Positions 25,360-35,355 are shown, counted from the stretch's first letter. The stretch: DNA of 64,000 bases from Marixanthomonas ophiurae (GCF_003413745.1 NZ_QVID01000001.1:682001-746000), one strand, 5' to 3'. Made by a program: numbers and translations. The notes: generated by a model not told the origin, from the letters alone.

Positions 25360-27183
25360 TTACTCCTTTAGAGCTTTCTGAAATTTTTCCTTTCCACCCA
25401 CTACTGGAATTTCAATATTTGTTTCGTCTAAGTCGATGGTTAATTCCGTGCCAGGTTCTGGCAAAAGCGTGAATTTGTTGTCGCTAGAAAAAATCATCAA
25501 TCCAAATTGCTGTCCGGCTGGAATTACTTGATCGTCTGGAATAAGATCGAATGAAAGTTCATAAAATTTGCCAGGTTTTAAAGGTTCACTCTCGGTTAGG
25601 GATTTATAGTTTTGGGGATCTGCCCAGCCTCTTGTGATAATATTGTCTGTTATTTTAGCTTTCTTTTCTTTGTTCCAAGGCAAAGAAACCATCCAAACGG
25701 ACAAGTTTGCCGCAGATTTGCTGCTGGCTAATTTTATCTTCAAGGTTGATAAACCCGAAAGATGAACGTCTTCCTTTAAAATAGGGGTTACAAATAACAA
25801 ACGGTGCTTAGAGTTTGCTAGTTGTGCTAACGAATCGCCCGAAAGCGTATAATCATCAATCAAGGTTTGTTTACCTTGTTTTTTTCCCTTTTTGTTGGTT
25901 AAGCTCCCTGTTTTAAGACCGTCTTTTTGTAAGTATAGCGTAACGTTTTCGGCATCAGGATTTGGATAATTAGCATAAGCTGTTGGATTATCGTTTGAAT
26001 CATTTTCACGAACAATATAGGCTTTCGGTCCTTTTTCGGCCCCATTGTCAATTCCGAAAAGGTATTTTGTAAACCAACGGTTCATCATCGATACTGGTGG
26101 TGGCCCACCGTGGCCGTATTGATGGTAATAAATTTTTGTAGGCAGCCCCATTTCTTCTGCAGCTTTGTAAATACGGTAACTATGCTCGGGCATCACGTTC
26201 CAATCGTTAAAACCGTGCGACATTAGTAAAGCGGCTTTCATTGGTTTCATATCGTTTAAATAATCGCGCCCAGCCCAGAATTCATTATAGTCACCTGTTT
26301 TACGGTCAATCCCATTTCGTATTTCGGTATCACGGTACACAGAATCTGCATACGCTCGTTTAGATTCATCACCACTATGTATAAAATCATACAAAACATC
26401 CACATCTTCTCCTAAATATCCACCAGGAGAACGCACTAACCCGTTAGATCTATAATAATGGTAATAAGAAGTGTTCGGTGCAATAGGAATGATTGCTTCT
26501 AAGCCTTCAACACCGGTTGTAGCAGCCGCAAGTGGCAACGTTCCGTTGTACGATGTACCTGTCATACCAACTTTTCCCGTCGTCCAATACGCTTTTACCT
26601 CTTCGTCTCCGTATGGTGTTTTGTAGCCTTTTGCACGACCGTTTAGCCAATCGATTACTGCTTTAGGAGCTAATGATTCATTATCCCCGCCAACTGTTGG
26701 AGATCCTTGTGAAAGACCTGTTCCTGGAGAGGAAGAATGCACTACAATATATCCTCTAGGCACCCAAGTATTTATTTTTGAATTTGAAATGATAGGTCGC
26801 TCACCCTTTCTTTTTACTGAAGGATGGACAATTTCTTTTCCTAAATCACCTAATTCGTGCTTTACATCGTGAAAAGCACCTTCCACATTGGGGGCTACGC
26901 CTGCAAAATAAGGACTAGACTCATATACAACAGGCAACTTCAACCCTTCAGTTTCTGTTTGTTTGGGCCGTGTAATAGCTACGTGCATCCTATCCATCTT
27001 GTTATCGCCATCGGTATCAAATGTTGTTTCTACCCAAAGGTCTTCCCGAATCCAATCTTTTGGATTCTCAAAAGCCGTGACAATCTGTGCCTCGCCGTCT
27101 TTAAAGATTGGTTTTACTTTTTCTTGGGCGATCAACGTACAAGTAGACGACCAAATGATAAGTAATAAAAAGTATTTTATCAT
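25360..27183 (-). CDS. CocE/NonD or Xaa-Pro dipeptidyl-peptidase (S15-like) hydrolase
   Basis: 607 aa exported alpha/beta-hydrolase. After a signal peptide (1-19) comes the hydrolase core with the nucleophile in VGMTGTSYNGTLPLAAA, an Asp in GFNDWN and a His in YGHGGPP. A C-terminal jelly-roll-like domain follows (from about 430), as in X-prolyl dipeptidyl aminopeptidases of the S15/CocE group. A role in periplasmic peptide breakdown is likely, but an esterase activity cannot be excluded. It ends at a clear terminator. Confidence 0.88.
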   Translation of the reverse strand: MIKYFLLLIIWSSTCTLIAQEKVKPIFKDGEAQIVTAFENPKDWIREDLWVETTFDTDGDNKMDRMHVAITRPKQTETEGLKLPVVYESSPYFAGVAPNVEGAFHDVKHELGDLGKEIVHPSVKRKGERPIISNSKINTWVPRGYIVVHSSSPGTGLSQGSPTVGGDNESLAPKAVIDWLNGRAKGYKTPYGDEEVKAYWTTGKVGMTGTSYNGTLPLAAATTGVEGLEAIIPIAPNTSYYHYYRSNGLVRSPGGYLGEDVDVLYDFIHSGDESKRAYADSVYRDTEIRNGIDRKTGDYNEFWAGRDYLNDMKPMKAALLMSHGFNDWNVMPEHSYRIYKAAEEMGLPTKIYYHQYGHGGPPPVSMMNRWFTKYLFGIDNGAEKGPKAYIVRENDSNDNPTAYANYPNPDAENVTLYLQKDGLKTGSLTNKKGKKQGKQTLIDDYTLSGDSLAQLANSKHRLLFVTPILKEDVHLSGLSTLKIKLASSKSAANLSVWMVSLPWNKEKKAKITDNIITRGWADPQNYKSLTESEPLKPGKFYELSFDLIPDDQVIPAGQQFGLMIFSSDNKFTLLPEPGTELTIDLDETNIEIPVVGGKEKFQKALKE

Positions 27184-27199
27184 TATAATTTCATTTTGA

Positions 27200-27982
27200 T
27201 TATTGTCCTGGAAATTTCGGTTTACGCTTTTCTAAAAACGCACTCGTCCCTTCTTTAAAATCTGCGGTGCCAAAGCATTTTCCAAATTCTGTGATTTCGG
27301 TTTCAAATCCATTTTCTCCTGCTTCAAATCCAGCGTTGATCGAGGCAATGGCCGATGCGATTGCTACCGATGAGTTTTTCATAATTTTCCCAGCAATTCT
27401 CAAGGCCAAATCCATTACTTCTTCTTGGGACGTTACATGGTTTACTAATCCATATTCCAATGCTTGTGCAGCATCAATCATTCCGGCACTCATAATCATT
27501 TCCATGGCACGTCCTTTTCCCACCAATTGTGGTAAGCGCTGCGTACCTCCATAACCGGGAATTACTCCTAATGAGACTTCTGGAAGTCCCATTTTAGCAT
27601 TATCACTAGCAATTCTGAAATGTGCCGCCATCGCCAATTCTAGTCCTCCTCCTAAAGCGAATCCATTAACAACGGCAATTACCGGAGTAGAAAGATGTGC
27701 GACAAAATCGAATAACTTAGCTTGTCCTTTTGCTGCTAATTGCTCTCCTTGTACTACTGAATAGCCAGCAAATTCATTAATATCAGCACCGGCAACAAAT
27801 GCTTTTTCACCACTGCCAGTAATGACAATTATTTTGGTGTTAAAATCATCTTCTGCTTCTTTAAAAGCTTCGTGCAGTTCTTGTATTGTAGCCTGGTTAA
27901 GGGCGTTTAGTTTCTTAGGACGATCAATGGTAATAGTAGTAATCCCATTATCGTGTTCGTAAGCTAGGTTTTCAAATTTCAT
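27200..27982 (-). CDS. Enoyl-CoA hydratase/isomerase family protein
   Basis: 260 aa crotonase-fold enzyme. The oxyanion-hole segments AGADINEF and FALGGGLELAMA, and the catalytic region LPEVSLGVIPGYGGTQRL, are all present, with both active-site Glu residues in place, as in short-chain enoyl-CoA hydratases. It should hydrate trans-2-enoyl-CoA in fatty-acid or amino-acid breakdown. I chose ATG 27982: the longer frame starts with a TTG upstream of the promoter -7 box and its MYFC-like beginning is promoter sequence. It sits just upstream of the S15-type hydrolase. Confidence 0.93.
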   Translation of the reverse strand: MKFENLAYEHDNGITTITIDRPKKLNALNQATIQELHEAFKEAEDDFNTKIIVITGSGEKAFVAGADINEFAGYSVVQGEQLAAKGQAKLFDFVAHLSTPVIAVVNGFALGGGLELAMAAHFRIASDNAKMGLPEVSLGVIPGYGGTQRLPQLVGKGRAMEMIMSAGMIDAAQALEYGLVNHVTSQEEVMDLALRIAGKIMKNSSVAIASAIASINAGFEAGENGFETEITEFGKCFGTADFKEGTSAFLEKRKPKFPGQ

Positions 27983-28013
27983 ATTTAAATCTTTTTCAGT
28001 TTTTTTGTTAGTG

Positions 28014-28045
28014 CAAAAATACAAAATTGCCTATAACTGTCTCAA
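28014..28045 (-). promoter_or_regulatory. Promoter of the enoyl-CoA hydratase gene
   Basis: TATTTTTG (28014-28021, minus strand) with TTG at 28043-28045 and a 21-bp spacer. It overlaps the 3' end of the histidine kinase gene and gives a leader of about 25-30 nt. Confidence 0.6.
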
Positions 28046-29491
28046 AAAGCGAACAGTAAATGTAGCTCCTTCGCCTTCTTCAGATTTGAGCGTTATGGTG
28101 CCTCCGTATGTTTCTACAATGTTTTTTACCATGGCAAGTCCAAGCCCCATCCCGCTATTTTTAGTAGTAAATTTAGGCTCGAATACTTTTTCTTTATTGT
28201 TTTCTGGAATTCCTGGCCCATTGTCACAAATATGCACACAAACATGTTCCGCTTCTGAGGCCACCATAACTTTAATCAACGGTACTTCTGGTTTGATTTG
28301 CTCAATGGCTTGAATACTATTTTTAACTAAGTTAGTCACTACTCTAATTAGCTGTGTGCGATCTAACTTAGCGATGATTTCTTCTTCTTCAGAATGAAAC
28401 TCAATATACTCTTCGTTAAAAATATCAAGAGCGAGTTTAGTTATTTTAACCACATTGAGCGTTTCATCTTGTTGGGCGGGCATTTTTGCATAATTTGAAA
28501 ACGCTTCGGCAATCGAACTCATAGTATCAATTTGCTGAATGAGGGTTTTACTGTATTCGTCTAAACGTTTTTCAATTTCAGGATCGTTTTGGTTAAATTT
28601 TCGCTGAAAACTCTGTACCGTTAAACGCATGGGTGTTAACGGATTTTTAATTTCGTGCGCTACCTGTTTTGCCATTTCGCGCCAAGCAGCCTCTCGCTCA
28701 CTTGTTGCCAATTGTGCAGCACTATTTTCAAGCTCTTCAATCATACCATTATAGGCGTTTACAAGAGTTGAAATTTCTTCGGTAGTTGAATCGATCACTA
28801 TTTTTTTATTGCGTTTATTCAGCCGGGTTTCGGTTATTTTTTCACTAATGGTGTTTAATGATCTTGTTATGTATTTTGAAAGAAAGTATGCCAAGGCAAT
28901 AGCAATCAACAACATTAATAAGTATGCCATCCCCAAGCGGGTTAAGTTTTGCTTCAGTTCTTTTTTGATGAACCCGTCGTCTTCAATGTAGGGTAGGTTC
29001 AGGATTGCCAAAGGCTTAAAATAATTATCGGTTATGTATGAATAAGAAGATTGAAACTCCTGTCCGGCTTCAGTAAAGTTTTTTACATAATGTTTGTTAG
29101 AAGAATTACGTAATGCAGCTAGCGCAGTATCTGGCATTTTTTGATTGGCAGTATCCTTTAAAAAAGATGCTTTTGACGATTTTAGGAGGTTTCCGTCCAG
29201 ATCATATAAATAAATTTCAAGATTGTGAATTTCCTTTATTTCATAAATTTCATCTTTAAAAATAAGAGGAATTTTAGCTGTTTCTATTGGATAAGTGGTT
29301 TCTTTTAAAACGTAATTAATTTTTTCACGAATAGCTGTTTCCTTACGTTCTAGGCGATCCCGATGATAATCTTTTGCCTCCTCTTGATATTGATAAACAG
29401 TAACCAGGGCTATCAAAATTGAGGCACCGACCACCAATAATAACATGGAGAAGAAAATGCGGTTGCGTAACGAATGCCTGAAGATTTTCAT
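28031..29491 (-). CDS. Sensor histidine kinase (NtrY-like, HAMP type)
   Basis: 486 aa inner-membrane kinase. Two membrane helices (about 13-33 and 165-190) enclose a periplasmic sensor of about 130 aa. A HAMP linker follows, then HisKA with the phosphoryl His in VAHEIKNPLTPMRL, and the ATPase domain with N (NLVKNSIQA), DNGPGIP, and GMGLGL boxes. The H-box type resembles NtrY. No response regulator gene lies beside it. The next gene downstream has its own promoter. Confidence 0.92.
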   Translation of the reverse strand: MKIFRHSLRNRIFFSMLLLVVGASILIALVTVYQYQEEAKDYHRDRLERKETAIREKINYVLKETTYPIETAKIPLIFKDEIYEIKEIHNLEIYLYDLDGNLLKSSKASFLKDTANQKMPDTALAALRNSSNKHYVKNFTEAGQEFQSSYSYITDNYFKPLAILNLPYIEDDGFIKKELKQNLTRLGMAYLLMLLIAIALAYFLSKYITRSLNTISEKITETRLNKRNKKIVIDSTTEEISTLVNAYNGMIEELENSAAQLATSEREAAWREMAKQVAHEIKNPLTPMRLTVQSFQRKFNQNDPEIEKRLDEYSKTLIQQIDTMSSIAEAFSNYAKMPAQQDETLNVVKITKLALDIFNEEYIEFHSEEEEIIAKLDRTQLIRVVTNLVKNSIQAIEQIKPEVPLIKVMVASEAEHVCVHICDNGPGIPENNKEKVFEPKFTTKNSGMGLGLAMVKNIVETYGGTITLKSEEGEGATFTVRFLRQL

Positions 29492-29558
29492 GAATGGTTT
29501 TTACAAAGGGAATATAGCAATAATTAAACCGAAATTGAAAGTCAAGTTTTAAAAAAGA

Positions 29559-29592
29559 AAAACCCCCACTTCTATTAAGAAATGAGGGTTTT
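29559..29592 (-). terminator. Hairpin terminator after the S8 peptidase gene
   Basis: AAAACCC (29559-29565) pairs with GGGTTTT (29586-29592) with a partly paired interior; on the minus strand it ends in a T-rich stretch. It lies 26 bp past the S8 gene stop. Confidence 0.55.
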
Positions 29593-29617
29593 CTAAACTC
29601 TGGTAATTAATTAAACT

Positions 29618-32600
29618 TTACTCTTTAATAAATCGTTCTACCAGTTCTTTCTGTCCGTCGTTAATCTTGATAAGATAAAGACCGTTAGAAAGCGTATCTA
29701 CGTTGATGGTTGCAGTTCTGTTTACAGAACCCTTTAATACTTGTTGTCCAAGTACATTATAAATTGAATACGTAGCTTCTCTATTATCTAATAATTCAAC
29801 ATTTAAAATGTTGTGTGCAGGATTTGGATAAACATTAATTCCAAATGCTGCCTCAGAAGTACCCAAAGGTTGACCTTCTACTTCACCATAAACAGTATTG
29901 GTTGTTTGACCAATATTTACAGTATAATCCTCTACCTCTCCATATGAAAATGATTCGCAAGCAGTTTGCGCACTATTATATTTCATAGAAACACGCATTC
30001 TAGTTTGCCCAGATAGTGCTGAAGTAGGTACCGAGAAAGTAGCGCTTAAAGTTGCACTGCTACTAGAAGAACCACTAACAACTGCTTCACTGCTTTCAAA
30101 TGTTCCATTCTGGTTATAATCAATCCAGATTTTCCAATATTCAGTATAACTAGAACTTGAGAAACCAGCACTAATATAAATGGTGTTAGAACCGTAAGGG
30201 ACATTAGCAGATAGGTTTGAATAATCAGCATATCCACCATCATTTCCGGTAACATTATTTAGGTTATTAAGCCTAACTAAATCAACCCACTCGTATGATG
30301 AATTGTTTCCTTGAGAATCACAATAATTAATATTATTTGATAATGTTGAAACAGTAACGGTATTACTATCTGCTGAGTTATTTCCTGCATCATCAAAAGC
30401 TCTAACTTTAAATGAATAACTAGTTGCAGGAGAAAGTCCGGTGATATTTGTTGATGTTCCAGTTACATTTCCTAGGCTTGTACTTCCTTGGAAAACTTCA
30501 TAACCAGTAACGCCTACATTATCAGTTGATGCATTCCAGTTTAATGTTAATGATGTTTGTGTAATATTGGAAGATGCTAAACTTGTTGGAGCAGTAGGCG
30601 CTTGAGTATCGGCACCGCCTCCAGTAATGTTTACTGTATAATCTTCAACTTCTCCATAAGTAAATGCTTCACAAGCGGAAGGAATACCATTATATTTCAT
30701 TGAAATTCGCATTCTTGTGTTTCCACTTAATGCAGATGATGGTACTGTGAAGGTTCCGCTAATAGGTGTTGTTGTTGAGGCAGCTCTTGTCCATACTTGC
30801 TCTCCACTATCTGTAAAATCTCCATCTTGGTTATAATCTATCCAGGCCGAATATCCTTCAGAATACACTGTTCCGGTCCATACAGGTGTTACAGTAATAG
30901 TAGCTGAACTGTTTTTAGCTAAATCCGTACTTAGGTTTGTGAAATCTGAATACCCATTACCAGAACCAGAGGTGTTGTCAATTGATCCTATTTCAACTTG
31001 ACCAATATATTCATCACTTACATTATTTCCTTGTGAATCACAATAATCAAGTTGTACTACTGAAGTTGTAAAGTTTACTGAGGACGAATAGTTCGAGGTA
31101 CTCCCATCACTACATTTACTACGAACTTGAACTTCATAATCAGTTTCAGGAGACAATCCACTTAAAGTTGTTGAAACTCCAGAAGCTGCTTGAGTTATCC
31201 AAGAACTAGCACCATCTTCACGATATCTTACATCGTAAGTTGCACCAGATACCGCATCCCAAGCAACAATTGCAGAGTTAGAACCTACGCCTGAAACATC
31301 AACATTGCTAGGTGTAGTAGCTTCACAGACAGCAGCTTCTTCAGTAATTCCAGTTACAATCAAGCTAAAGTTTTGACTTCCTCCGCTTAAATTACCTTTA
31401 TTAGTAACAGTAATTGTATAAGTTCCTGTAGCATTCGCAACATCAACTCTTTCATAGGGATCTACGTTATTATCACCCGTTCCATTACTTGTTACGGAGG
31501 TAAGTTTGTAAGGCATAAAAGTTGAACCGCTTTTTGTAACTCTAATGTCTAAATCATTCACTAATCTAGGTGTTGAAGAGTTTGTTTGTGTGGTTGCGGT
31601 TCCCGGTAAATCTGTCCAAGATATGGAGGCCATTAAATCATTTACGCCATCAGCTTCTACTGTTATAGTGTAGGTTTCTCCAGAGTTTAAAGTTAATTCA
31701 TCAATAATAGAATTAGCACCTTCATCAGTAACGGCTTCAGCAGCACGTTTTGCGTTTAGCAATCCCCAACCATATACAGCATCAGGCCCAGAAGGTCCAG
31801 CATCATCAGCTGTATGCATTGCTAAACCTTTTAATGTAGAGGCACGCATAAAGCTTCCATTTAAATTATTGTGATGTTGTTGCAATAGCAAAAGAGTTCC
31901 TGTAACGTTAGGAGATGCCATTGAAGTACCTGTTATACTTGCATAGGCAGTATCACTATTTTCATATGTAGAATAAACCGAAGTACCATTTCCGGTAATA
32001 TCTGGTTTAATTCTTAAGTCATCTGTTGGTCCCTCACTACTAGAGCTATTAATAGTAACACTTACTAGGTTACCGTTTGAGTCAATATTAGCATCTTGAG
32101 CATTTGCTACTACTAAGTTATTTTTTGAAGTAGAATGCCCAGTTAATTTATCATAAGCAGAATTTCCATTTAAGGGTGAGCCATTATAGTTTGTATTTCC
32201 GTCATTACCGGCAGCTACTACCATTAAGTAATATGGAGCATTATACATTACTTGATCCCAATCGCGAGATTCAGTTATGTAAGCACCAAAATAATAATCT
32301 GGAACTAAATCAGAACGAAACCCGTAACTATGATTTGAAAGAAGCATTCCGTTTGAGGCTGCGGCCGTTGCTTCAGCAATATCGTTATTCCACATATATC
32401 CTCTAACTTTAGATTGTGGGGACATTCCTTTTGCACTAGCTTGAACACCAGAGGCAGTAATTGTTCCTGTAACGTGAGCAGCGTGAAAATTAAGTTGAGT
32501 TCCACCTTCAGACGAGGCATCTTCTACACTTACACGATTGTTGCCTCCAGGGCCATCGTATTCTTGGTGTGTTACTCTAGCATGACCACCATCCCAAACG

Positions 32601-32989
32601 TAGGCTATCATATTTTGTCCATCAAGGTTTAATCCTAAGCCACCACCAGAGTTTAGAAAGTTAGCTCTTGTTGAAACTGCGGCATTAGCATTGAATGTCC
32701 TGTAATAAATAGGGCTTCCATCATCGGCAAAATACTGAAGTTCAGCAAAACCTCCATCAGCTAATTGAACTCGGGTTTCTATATTTCTTTGCTGAGCTAA
32801 AGCTAAAACTTCTTGCTTTTGTTGTTTGTTCTTACTGTCCAATCTTTTTTCAAGTTGGGATAAGTTCTGTAAGTCGTAACGACTTGTTATTTGTTTTAAT
32901 TGACTTTCGGTTTGTGAAAAAGCCATTCCTGCAATTAAAAGTAGCGCAAATGTAAATACGCTTCTGTTTAAGAAGTACTGAGATTTCAT
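29618..32989 (-). CDS. Secreted S8 subtilisin-like peptidase with FnIII, GEVED and T9SS domains
   Basis: 1123 aa exported protease. After a signal peptide (MKSQYFLNRSVFTFALLLIA) comes the S8 domain with catalytic Asp in VWDGGHARVTHQEYDG, His in NFHAAHVTGTI and Ser in GTSMASPNVTG. Next are a proprotein-convertase-like stretch, two fibronectin type III domains, two GEVED domains (GEVEDYTVNI repeated) and a C-terminal T9SS sorting tail (NVYPNPAHNILNVEL...LVERFIKE). I chose ATG 32989 since it starts the signal peptide; an ATG at 33043 would add 18 residues. Extracellular or surface protein degradation is likely. Confidence 0.93.
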   Translation of the reverse strand: MKSQYFLNRSVFTFALLLIAGMAFSQTESQLKQITSRYDLQNLSQLEKRLDSKNKQQKQEVLALAQQRNIETRVQLADGGFAELQYFADDGSPIYYRTFNANAAVSTRANFLNSGGGLGLNLDGQNMIAYVWDGGHARVTHQEYDGPGGNNRVSVEDASSEGGTQLNFHAAHVTGTITASGVQASAKGMSPQSKVRGYMWNNDIAEATAAASNGMLLSNHSYGFRSDLVPDYYFGAYITESRDWDQVMYNAPYYLMVVAAGNDGNTNYNGSPLNGNSAYDKLTGHSTSKNNLVVANAQDANIDSNGNLVSVTINSSSSEGPTDDLRIKPDITGNGTSVYSTYENSDTAYASITGTSMASPNVTGTLLLLQQHHNNLNGSFMRASTLKGLAMHTADDAGPSGPDAVYGWGLLNAKRAAEAVTDEGANSIIDELTLNSGETYTITVEADGVNDLMASISWTDLPGTATTQTNSSTPRLVNDLDIRVTKSGSTFMPYKLTSVTSNGTGDNNVDPYERVDVANATGTYTITVTNKGNLSGGSQNFSLIVTGITEEAAVCEATTPSNVDVSGVGSNSAIVAWDAVSGATYDVRYREDGASSWITQAASGVSTTLSGLSPETDYEVQVRSKCSDGSTSNYSSSVNFTTSVVQLDYCDSQGNNVSDEYIGQVEIGSIDNTSGSGNGYSDFTNLSTDLAKNSSATITVTPVWTGTVYSEGYSAWIDYNQDGDFTDSGEQVWTRAASTTTPISGTFTVPSSALSGNTRMRISMKYNGIPSACEAFTYGEVEDYTVNITGGGADTQAPTAPTSLASSNITQTSLTLNWNASTDNVGVTGYEVFQGSTSLGNVTGTSTNITGLSPATSYSFKVRAFDDAGNNSADSNTVTVSTLSNNINYCDSQGNNSSYEWVDLVRLNNLNNVTGNDGGYADYSNLSANVPYGSNTIYISAGFSSSSYTEYWKIWIDYNQNGTFESSEAVVSGSSSSSATLSATFSVPTSALSGQTRMRVSMKYNSAQTACESFSYGEVEDYTVNIGQTTNTVYGEVEGQPLGTSEAAFGINVYPNPAHNILNVELLDNREATYSIYNVLGQQVLKGSVNRTATINVDTLSNGLYLIKINDGQKELVERFIKE

Positions 32990-33052
32990 AGGGATTGAGA
33001 TGTTAAAAGGTTTTAAAAAAGGTTTGCTTAGATTGAAAAACATGTAGTGGTT

Positions 33053-33145
33053 TTATGGTACTTTGAAGTTTTTCTGCATAAAACCAATAATTGAAGCTAA
33101 TAATAATGACGTTGCTACAGCAAGGTCTTTATAATTGTTTCTCAT
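33053..33145 (-). CDS. Candidate 30-aa small ORF upstream of the S8 gene
   Basis: Short ORF with ATG at 33145 and TAA at 33053. It encodes a polar start and a hydrophobic stretch (LAVATSLLLASIIGFMQ). It lies between the S8 gene and 500 bp of AT-rich sequence with no other gene. There is no independent support, so it may be chance. Confidence 0.25.
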   Translation of the reverse strand: MRNNYKDLAVATSLLLASIIGFMQKNFKVP

Positions 33146-33601
33146 AATTAGTGAATATTAAGGGTTAATAATTAGGTCTGTTATTTTTAAGTATTTGTGG
33201 GGATACATATTGTGGGGCAATACGTTTATTACGTTTTCTCGTAAGTTATCTTAGATTTTGACCAAAAGGAATGGTACAAAAATTTTATAGGAAATTTTGA
33301 ATGTTGAAATTGTGGTAAAGAAGGGAAAAAAAGTAAAAAGGAATAAAGTGGAAGCGTATTTTGAAAAAAGCAATATGTGAAAATTAGTCGGGGTGGTTGC
33401 TTTATTGTGCGCTTTTCATCTTTAACAGAATTAAAGAGATTTGCAACTTTATAAAAATCGTATTTTTTTGTCATAAGTGGGGATAAAAATGACTTTTTGT
33501 TCAAAATCTGACACGAATTAACCCAAAATATTAATAAAAACAAAATTTTATCGACAAACTACACACTTAAAATTGTTAAAATTTGTAGGTAAAATCCTTA
33601 A
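33146..33601. other. AT-rich intergenic region without a recognisable gene
   Basis: No frame here has a convincing protein, and no tRNA-like or strong hairpin structure was seen. The region must hold the S8 promoter, but no clear TAnnTTTG box was found on the minus strand. Confidence 0.5.
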
Positions 33602-33622
33602 ACCCTAGTGTTTATATAGGGT
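33602..33622. repeat. Short inverted repeat upstream of the ABC ATPase gene
   Basis: ACCCTA and TAGGGT are separated by 9 bp, about 45 bp before the ABC gene start. It could be a repressor site. Confidence 0.35.
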
Positions 33623-33653
33623 AAGGAAAAAATAGAAATAAAGTTAAAATTGG

Positions 33654-33661
33654 TACATTTG
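33654..33661 (+). promoter_or_regulatory. -7 box of the ABC ATPase gene
   Basis: TACATTTG ends 5 bp before ATG 33667, so the mRNA would be leaderless. No TTG is found at the usual -33 spacing. Confidence 0.4.
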
Positions 33662-33666
33662 AATTA

Positions 33667-35355
33667 ATGAACAACAATTTGCTTCTTTCAATTAACAATC
33701 TTTCCATTTCCTTCGGAAAAAAACCAAATTTGGTTGAAGTTATCCATGATATTTCCTTTTCAATTTCTGAAAATGAGATACTTGGTGTAGTAGGAGAATC
33801 CGGTTCCGGAAAATCAGTCACGGCTATGTCAATCATGGGGTTGTTACCTGAAAAACAATCACATGTAAAGGGCGAAGTCCTCTTTCAGAAAAAGAATATT
33901 TTAGAAATAAGTGCTAAAGAGTTTCGGAATATTCGCGGAAAGGAAATCGCTATGATTTTTCAGGAACCCATGAGTGCATTAAACCCTTCATTGAGTTGCG
34001 GATATCAAGTTTCAGAAATAATACAACACCATTTAAACTATTCTGCTTCCGAAGCAAAAAAAGAGACGCTGTCTCTCTTTGAAAAAGTAAAACTTCCAAG
34101 ACCCAAAGAATTATATAACAGTTATCCGCATCAAATTAGTGGTGGGCAAATGCAACGGGTTATGATTGCCATGGCGATTGCTTGTAAACCTAAATTGCTT
34201 ATTGCCGATGAGCCAACAACAGCTTTGGACGTTACCGTTCAAAAAGAAATTTTAATGCTATTGAAAGAATTGCAACAAGAAACGGGAATGAGTTTATTGT
34301 TTATCTCACACGATTTAGCTTTGGTTTCAGAAATCGCAGATCGGGTAGTAGTTATGTACAAAGGTAATATTGTTGAAACAGATACTGTAATTGAACTATT
34401 TAAAAACCCAAAAGACGAATATACTAAAGCTTTACTAGCTTCACGCCCAACGTTAGAAAAACGTTTGGAAAAATTACCTACCATTTCTTCTATTGCAGAT
34501 AACAGTTTTGTGCCAAAGGTAGAAACATCGCAAACTCGTGCGAAACGACATAAAAAAATCTATACACAAACACCATTGCTAGAAGTAAAAAACCTCGAAA
34601 AAGAATATTATAGTAATGCCGGTTTTTTTAAAACTATACAGACGGTAAAAGCAGTAAATGATGTAAGCTTCGCCATTTTTGAAGGCGAAACCATGGGCCT
34701 TGTAGGTGAGTCTGGCTGCGGAAAATCAACTTTGGGTAAAACCATTTTACAATTAGAAAAAGCCACAAAAGGGCATATTTTATACCGCGGAAAAGAATTA
34801 ACGCAATTAAAAGCTTCAGAAATACGAAAACTGCGCAAGGAGATTCAGCTTATTTTCCAAGATCCGTATTCGTCTTTAAACCCACGTGTTTTAATTGGTG
34901 AATCTATAACCGAACCCATGAAAGTACACAACATTGGCTCATCAAAAAAAGAACGCCAAGAAAAGGCAAAAAAAATATTAAACCGGGTTGGGTTAGATGA
35001 GTCATATTATTATAGATATCCGCACGAACTTTCCGGCGGACAAAGACAACGTGTAGGTATAGCTCGAACTATCGCTCTAGAACCCAAATTAGTTATTTGC
35101 GACGAGTCGGTTTCTGCATTAGATATTTCAGTACAAGCTCAGGTTTTAAATTTGTTGAATGAATTGAAAGATGACTTTGGGTTTACTTACTTATTTATCT
35201 CCCACGATTTGGCGGTTGTAAAATATATGGCCGATCAATTATTAGTAATGAATGAAGGGAAAATAGAAGAGATAGGCGATGCAGATGAGATTTACGCCAA
35301 TCCTCAAAAAGAGTATACCAAAAAATTGATTGATGCGATTCCGAAGGGGATTTAG
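33667..35355 (+). CDS. Fused oligopeptide ABC transporter ATP-binding protein (DppD-DppF type)
   Basis: 562 aa with two complete ABC ATPase halves. Walker A motifs are GESGSGKS (about 51-58) and GESGCGKS (about 350), with signatures SGGQMQRV and SGGQRQRV and Walker B motifs LLIADEPTTALD and LVICDESVSALD. Both carry the oligopeptide-family C-terminal extension (EYTKALLASRP, EYTKKLIDAIP). It should energise uptake or export of peptides with permease subunits encoded elsewhere. No permease or binding protein gene is in this window. Confidence 0.94.
   Translation: MNNNLLLSINNLSISFGKKPNLVEVIHDISFSISENEILGVVGESGSGKSVTAMSIMGLLPEKQSHVKGEVLFQKKNILEISAKEFRNIRGKEIAMIFQEPMSALNPSLSCGYQVSEIIQHHLNYSASEAKKETLSLFEKVKLPRPKELYNSYPHQISGGQMQRVMIAMAIACKPKLLIADEPTTALDVTVQKEILMLLKELQQETGMSLLFISHDLALVSEIADRVVVMYKGNIVETDTVIELFKNPKDEYTKALLASRPTLEKRLEKLPTISSIADNSFVPKVETSQTRAKRHKKIYTQTPLLEVKNLEKEYYSNAGFFKTIQTVKAVNDVSFAIFEGETMGLVGESGCGKSTLGKTILQLEKATKGHILYRGKELTQLKASEIRKLRKEIQLIFQDPYSSLNPRVLIGESITEPMKVHNIGSSKKERQEKAKKILNRVGLDESYYYRYPHELSGGQRQRVGIARTIALEPKLVICDESVSALDISVQAQVLNLLNELKDDFGFTYLFISHDLAVVKYMADQLLVMNEGKIEEIGDADEIYANPQKEYTKKLIDAIPKGI

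Noticed and set aside
33229-33543. 104-codon minus-strand ORF in AT-rich intergenic DNA
   Set aside because: Low-complexity Phe/Lys/Leu-rich translation, no start context or family features.
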